Origin: Chloromonas sp. AAM2
Taxonomy: Eukaryota > Chlorophyta > Chlorophyceae > Chlamydomonadales > Chlamydomonadaceae
DNA length: 24,617 bases
Direction of reading: 5' to 3'
Assembly: GCA_004335635.1 (NCBI GenBank)
Contig: QAXH01006366.1
Location: forward strand, 1-24,617
Shown one piece after another: positions 20,901 to 24,617 of this stretch. The notes beneath the pieces were generated by a model that was not told the origin of the DNA, made no database searches, and saw only the letters and a list, made by a program, of their open reading frames with translations. Each line of letters starts with the position of its first letter. The stretch's first letter is position 1. The position numbers and the translations under genes are program-made.

Positions 20901-21068
20901 ACGAGGTACCAGATGCTCAGATGCTACAGTGGTAAATGGAGAGAATGGGGCCAATGGGGCGACATGCCTCAAGCCTGCAGTTTGACTGCCGGTCGGCCTT
21001 GCTTGACTTACGCTCGCACTGTAGCTGATATGTGGCGGACGCTTTACTCACCATTCACAACAGCCCAT
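17990..21068 (-). CDS. Four-pass membrane protein with MGCC N-terminus, copy 2 (eight exons)
   Basis: Tandem paralogue of the gene at 10978-14405 with the same eight-exon structure. Exons in transcription order: 21068-21052, 20873-20822, 20166-20045, 19548-19476, 19188-19075, 18892-18740, 18497-18426, 18187-17990. The product is 266 aa. It starts MGCCEWCSTYFRAPARW, keeps the four hydrophobic segments and CLRCACW and CYKVCGCCGG, and has a shorter tail (AKEEAERKKQEEAAAAIAAA, then KRGWFSKGK, ending DVKVSLK). All reading frames are intact, so both copies look functional. Differences concentrate in the first outside loop (SGDVFNY against SGSITDY) and the tail; exon 6 is identical to copy 1. Introns differ greatly in length: intron 2 is 655 nt here against 273, and intron 7 is 238 nt against 951. 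No upstream in-frame ATG precedes the start. The family is unrecognised; an alternative is a divergent tetraspan or MARVEL-like protein, which I cannot confirm. Confidence 0.86.
18498..18572 (+). repeat. CA-rich microsatellite in intron 6 of copy 2
   Basis: This is the counterpart of 12229-12297, with a pure (CA)n tail near 18553-18571 and two CACATGCTTGCACA units. Confidence 0.8.
18713..18899. repeat. Near-identical tract shared with 12519-12705
   Basis: Partner of the exon 6 conversion tract in copy 1: 186 of 187 positions are identical, including all 153 coding bases. Confidence 0.9.
20317..20335 (+). repeat. Dispersed short repeat in intron 2 of copy 2
   Basis: GTTTGCCAGTTCTGGGACA matches the terminal repeat of the element at 15496-15735. 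It lies within the roughly 400 bp of extra intron that copy 2 has over copy 1, so an element insertion is a likely cause. I found no second end. Confidence 0.7.
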
Positions 21069-21762
21069 CCTTGGCAGTTGTGTGCGATTCAAGAGGTGGT
21101 GGGCGCAAGGATGGAAACTCGGAACGATGGGAGGGTGCGGGATGTGTCCGGACGGAACACCACAAGCTACCGGGGGTTGAAAATGATGATGTGACAATGC
21201 CGTGCTTGGAGCAGGGTAAAAGCAGCTGATATCTGACAAATCTTTCTTTCACGTGACCGGTTTCTGCCGTTATGGATGGCCAGGGCAAAAGCAGTGGCGA
21301 GTGCAGGAACAAGGGAACAAGGTGCCCTCCTGCCTGTTGCATCATTTCAACTCATGCCATGCCTCCACCCTGATGATGAGGCACAACTCCATCGCACGGT
21401 TATACTGGAGGCGGTGGGACGTGCAGCCTATTGCATGTATTTAAGCTCACTGCAAAAGCATGATGGCTCATTTTGCCTCTCCTTGTGACCTCATTTTGCC
21501 TCTCCTTGTGACCAAGTTGCTGTATGCCGTCTGGCTTAAACAAACCCGTTACCGGCATCAAGGCTTGTGCTCTGGAAGCCCCTTCATCGTGCTTGATAAC
21601 CATGTCTCGGTGTTTACTAGGCCTCAAACAATGACAAGTGGCATTGCTTCACATTGTCACAAGCGGTAACGGTTGGCGTCGTTAGCTCTTTGTTCATCGC
21701 CTGTGCATTCTTGAAGATAATGCTCGGCCGTGCCAGCTGAACTGTTGGCAGAATCCTTGCGG
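21069..21762. promoter_or_regulatory. Divergent intergenic region between membrane-protein copy 2 and the coiled-coil gene
   Basis: The two genes start 694 bp apart on opposite strands, so this interval must hold the 5' UTRs and probably a shared promoter region. A 23-bp perfect tandem duplication (21468-21490 and 21491-21513, TCATTTTGCCTCTCCTTGTG and three more bases) lies in it. A TAA in frame at 21718-21720 bounds the coiled-coil reading frame upstream. A CAG at 21734-21736 could also be an acceptor for an upstream exon. Confidence 0.5.
21468..21513 (+). repeat. 23-bp perfect tandem duplication
   Basis: TCATTTTGCCTCTCCTTGTG plus ACC is present twice without mismatch or spacer, in the divergent promoter interval. 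Confidence 0.9.
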
Positions 21763-24456
21763 ATGGATTTCCTGAAAGGGTTTGACATAGAGAAGGCGTT
21801 TGACATTGAAAAGGTTGCCGGCTCGGCGTTTAGTGCACTAGATGAGTTTCCCGACCGGTCTAAGGCTGGAGCTACTGAGGGCAAAGTGGTCGTGACCGCT
21901 TCAGGTGCGCTCGCACAGGCAGTTCATCACTGGCCAGGTACCCAAACAGCCCTGCAACCTTGGGAAATTTGCATTCCCTTGACAGGTGCCAACAAAGCTA
22001 GACAGACATACTCTGCATGGAGCGAGCTAGATTTTGAGGTGCGTATGGGGTGCCATTGGCGTTGCAGCAATGCAGACAGCCCATCCAGCAACTGGAAGGC
22101 AGAGCAAGCAGTCGTCAACGCTCAATGGGTGGGGGATCCGCCTGCATGCTGCAGGGCCACAAGCAGGAATGGAGCGCACTGTGCGCAACGCTGAGCAAGC
22201 TGCAATCCCAGGGTGGCGCTGCAGACAGCAAGGAGCGCTGGCAGGTGTGCCATGAAGCGTAGCCAGCAAATAACTTGCTGTCAGCTCAGCACCCAGCCTA
22301 TGAAGGGAACAACTCTAGGTCCAAAGGCGGGGTTTAGAAGGGTTTCAGATCTTGGAGCTGCAGTATCTCAAGTTGTCTCACAAGGCAGATAATCCAGGTC
22401 GTCCTCATGAGCACAGAATTGCATGCACCGGACGGGCTGTGCAGCATGCAGGCAGGCAGGGGTGCCACGTTTGAACGAGACAGATACGGTTTAACCCATA
22501 CATGTTCATTTACCCATTTTTGAACAGCAATCGTACGGACACTATCTTACAGCAGCGATCACCTGTGTGTCCTTGTAAGCGGTAGTGGTGTCCTGGGCAT
22601 ACCGAAACCTGCGTCCGTCCTGCTGCTATGGCTTCAGGAACGTGCAAAGTCATCAGAGTACGAACTGCTCAAATTGTGCAACATCCTACTGGGCCTGCCT
22701 GACCCTGCCCCAGTTCTGGGCAATGCATCTGCTCTCAGTGCTAAAGTCGTTGGTAAGAAACATGCAACAGGGCTCGTTTTCCTGACCAGTCACTGAAGTT
22801 TGAATGGCAAAGCACGTCCTGGGATGGAGTGTAACAGACAGGCCGGGGTTCTTCCATAGAAAAGTGTAGACAGTGTATTACACTGAGTGTAGACAGCTCT
22901 TGTAGCTTGGTCGACTCTGGAATAGGCGTGCAACGACCTTGCTTTAGCTGGCCACATTGCATGCTAGGAACGAGCATCCATTCCATGTGTTGCATGGCCT
23001 CGTGCTGCAGAGGTGTTAATCCACGAGCTGCATGCTGCTACCGACTATGCATGTTGAGCCCATGTGTTACATGGTTTCATAATGCAGAGGTTGAGGCGTT
23101 GAACCGTGAGCTGCATGCTGCTGCCGAGGCCGCCACCGCCGACAGTAAAGAGGTGGCAGCGCTGGTGGAGGCGCACAGGGCACTGGAGACGCAACACAAG
23201 GAGCTGCAGGCAAGGAACCCCAGGCAGTGGTGCAGACACTTGCATGGCAGGTGGCAGGGAAAGGCCAGTGCGGTGACTGGCTAGCAACCTGTGGATAGTG
23301 CTGCACGCAAGAGGGCGCTCACACGTAGATGTGTGGATTATGAAAACGCGATTTGCAGTCACACAGCTGAGGCATTCCAGGTGGCAGTGCAGGCAACAGC
23401 GTGACAGAGGCAAGGAGGAGGCCAATGCGATTACTGGCTAGCAACCTGTGGATAGAGAGGAGGTTGAAGTAGTGGCTGAGGGCGTACAGTACTGGCTTTA
23501 ATTTGAGGGTTGTGCTGCAGGCAAAGATGGCAGGTGGGGTGAGTATGACCAGGGGCGTTGGCTCAGAAACTATCAAGCAAGGGCGCTAGGTATGGCACAG
23601 GCAGGGCGTCACGCATGTTGAGTTTGGTTTTCATAAGGAAACAGGAGCGGGCTGCTTTGCTGGTGTGACTGGGTGTTGACTTTGACTGCAATAAACAGGA
23701 GGAAGGTCTTCTCTTGGCAAGCCCCTGGAGTCCGAGTCGGGGCACAACTGAGGTTGCGGTGTCACACTCTACCTTGCCCAATGCCGCCTTCAAGCAAACG
23801 CAAATAATAACTGGTTCCTGAGCCTGTGTTTTTGGTACATCTTTGCCTGGTTTGTCTTCTTGTAAGTTTCCACACTCCATCTTAAACAACACAACAAGTG
23901 TGTACGATGGAAAACGTTAACGATGCTGAAAATTCGCTGAAACATTGCCCGCATTTGAAGTGTTCCGCCAGCACCGTCCCACTCACAGGATGTCTTGGCC
24001 AAGCGTGATGGTGAATTGGCTGAGGCGCGGCAGGCGGCTGGAGAGACAGCAGCGGCGCGCAACGAAGCAACAGCACTCAGCACGGAACTGGCAAGGCTGC
24101 AGGTGCGTGTGTGCATGAATGGGGGTATGGAATGTGGATGTGGAATGGTGTGTAGGTGTGGAGCGTTCGTACGTTGTGTTGTGTCGTATGTTGTGCGTCT
24201 AGTGGCAGGCAGCAGACAATTGCGGTCGTTCCTGTTTTACAGCAATGGATTGGCATACGGTGAGGTGAGGCTACTGCACAATTATGGCTCCACGTTGCAG
24301 CATCACAACATCACAACATTGCGCTCACTAATCAATGATCCAATCTTTCTGCAGGCTGTCCTGAAGGCGCTGAGGGAGGAGCATGAGGGCGCGCAGGCGC
24401 AACTGTTTGAGGCGGCGAACCGACACGAGCTGGCGGACGGAAACAGGCAGCGGGAG
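21763..24456 (+). CDS. Coiled-coil protein, CASP/CUX1-N-terminus-like golgin candidate (5' part, continues beyond window)
   Basis: Seven exons join in phase: 21763-21904, 21986-22038, 22155-22244, 22638-22752, 23088-23209, 23989-24102, 24355-24456, the last ending at a GTGAGG donor. The 246 residues visible start MDFLKGFDIEKAFDIEKVAG, with FDIEK repeated. AWSELDFE follows at exon 2. Then come a short helical exon and RAKSSEYELLKLCNILLGLP with DPAPVL, then ELEALNREL-type heptads that continue as alanine/glutamate-rich coiled coil to the window end. The order W-x-x-(F/L)-D-x-E, then RAK-x-x-E, then PDPAPxL, then coiled coil resembles the N-terminus of CASP, a Golgi-membrane tether. The segment between AWSELDFE and RAK is much shorter than usual, so the match is only suggestive. 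Other long coiled-coil proteins remain possible. The exon 5 donor is GC. The start ATG is the first in frame after a TAA at 21718. Confidence 0.75.
22983..23044 (+). pseudogene. Decayed duplicate of the exon 5 splice-site region (coiled-coil gene)
   Basis: CCATGTGTTGCATGG, then GCAGAGGTG, then GAGCTGCATGCTGCT copies the intron/exon 5 border at 23060-23128 (CCATGTGTTACATGG, GCAGAGGTTG, GAGCTGCATGCTGCT) about 78 bp upstream. It still has the CAG acceptor and would read EVLIHELHAATD, but lacks part of the exon and any donor. Confidence 0.75.
23210..23988 (+). other. Putative GC-AG intron of the coiled-coil gene
   Basis: Exon 5 ends GAGCTGCAG and is followed by GCAAGG, an excellent GC-AG donor. 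The acceptor is ACTCACAG at 23981-23988. Phase 0 is kept and coiled-coil sequence continues on both sides (HKELQ-DVLAKRD). The next GT donor (23251) would add a Trp/Arg/His-rich non-helical stretch and break phase. Confidence 0.72.
23275..23457 (+). repeat. Direct repeat in the GC-AG intron
   Basis: ACTGGCTAGCAACCTGTGGA and its purine-rich left flank occur at 23275 and 23433. This is a local duplication of about 158-bp period within the intron. Confidence 0.75.
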
Positions 24457-24475
24457 GTGAGGCCTGTATCTGTGC

Positions 24476-24617
24476 CTTACCACCACACACATGCACTCAC
24501 ATCTTACCACCACACACATGCACTCACATCTTACCACCACACACATGCACTCACGTCTTACCACCACACACATGCACTCACATCTTACCACCACACACAT
24601 GCACTCACGTCTTACCA
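24476..24617 (+). repeat. 27-bp minisatellite, 5.3 copies, runs off the window
   Basis: Tandem units of 27 bp begin CTTACCACCACACACATGCA and end CTCACAT or CTCACGT. The AT and GT endings partly alternate. The array starts 19 bp after the donor of the last visible exon, so it is intronic. Its full length is unknown because it reaches the window edge. Confidence 0.95.

Noticed and set aside
21052..21240. Copy 2 first exon as a frameshifted pseudogene (stop codons relative to the long open frame of copy 1)
   Set aside because: The long frame in copy 1 (14389-14562) is fortuitous. The MGCC frame is intact in both copies and joins exon 2 in phase, so both genes look functional.
24476..24617. CRISPR array
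   Set aside because: The units are contiguous 27-bp tandem repeats without unique spacers, in a eukaryotic intron.

Overview
The window looks like nuclear DNA of a chlorophyte green alga, most likely Chlamydomonadales; Haematococcus-like is my best guess, from the style of the ankyrin protein and the intron structure. The reasons are: split genes with short exons (17-231 nt), introns of about 150-950 nt with GT/GC donors and TGCAG-type acceptors, many minisatellites inside introns, a nuclear-type tRNA gene with internal A and B boxes and a T-run terminator, and no bacterial-style operon. The six genes below were assembled by hand from splice signals, phase agreement and protein sense. No transcript or database evidence was available.

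Layout. (1) 223-295 (+): tRNA-Arg(CCU). (2) 1823-3049 (-): an intron-poor ankyrin-repeat protein with about ten 33-residue repeats. (3) 4508-7982 (+): a seven-exon METTL21-type (methyltransferase family 16) protein-lysine methyltransferase. It includes a probable GC-AG intron and minisatellites lying directly against two acceptors. (4) 10978-14405 (-) and (5) 17990-21068 (-): two tandem paralogues of an eight-exon, four-pass membrane protein with an MGCC N-terminus, Cys-rich cytosolic patches and a charged tail. The duplicated unit also carries about 1.1 kb of 3' flank. Exon 6 is identical between the copies while the other exons I aligned differ by 7-12%, which points to recent gene conversion. 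(6) 21763-24456 and beyond (+): the 5' part of a coiled-coil protein that resembles the N-terminus of the golgin CASP/CUX1 family; it runs off the window.

The stretches between genes hold a 55-bp-arm fold-back, a ~240-bp MITE-like inverted-repeat element with related fragments elsewhere, and several minisatellites. The genes do not form an obvious pathway. The closest functional relation is the tandem membrane-protein pair. Genes 2/3 and 5/6 are divergently arranged and may share promoter regions.

The most interesting items are the unrecognised MGCC four-pass membrane protein pair with its conversion tract, the in-frame 12-bp minisatellite that could extend a methyltransferase exon, and the two putative GC-AG introns.
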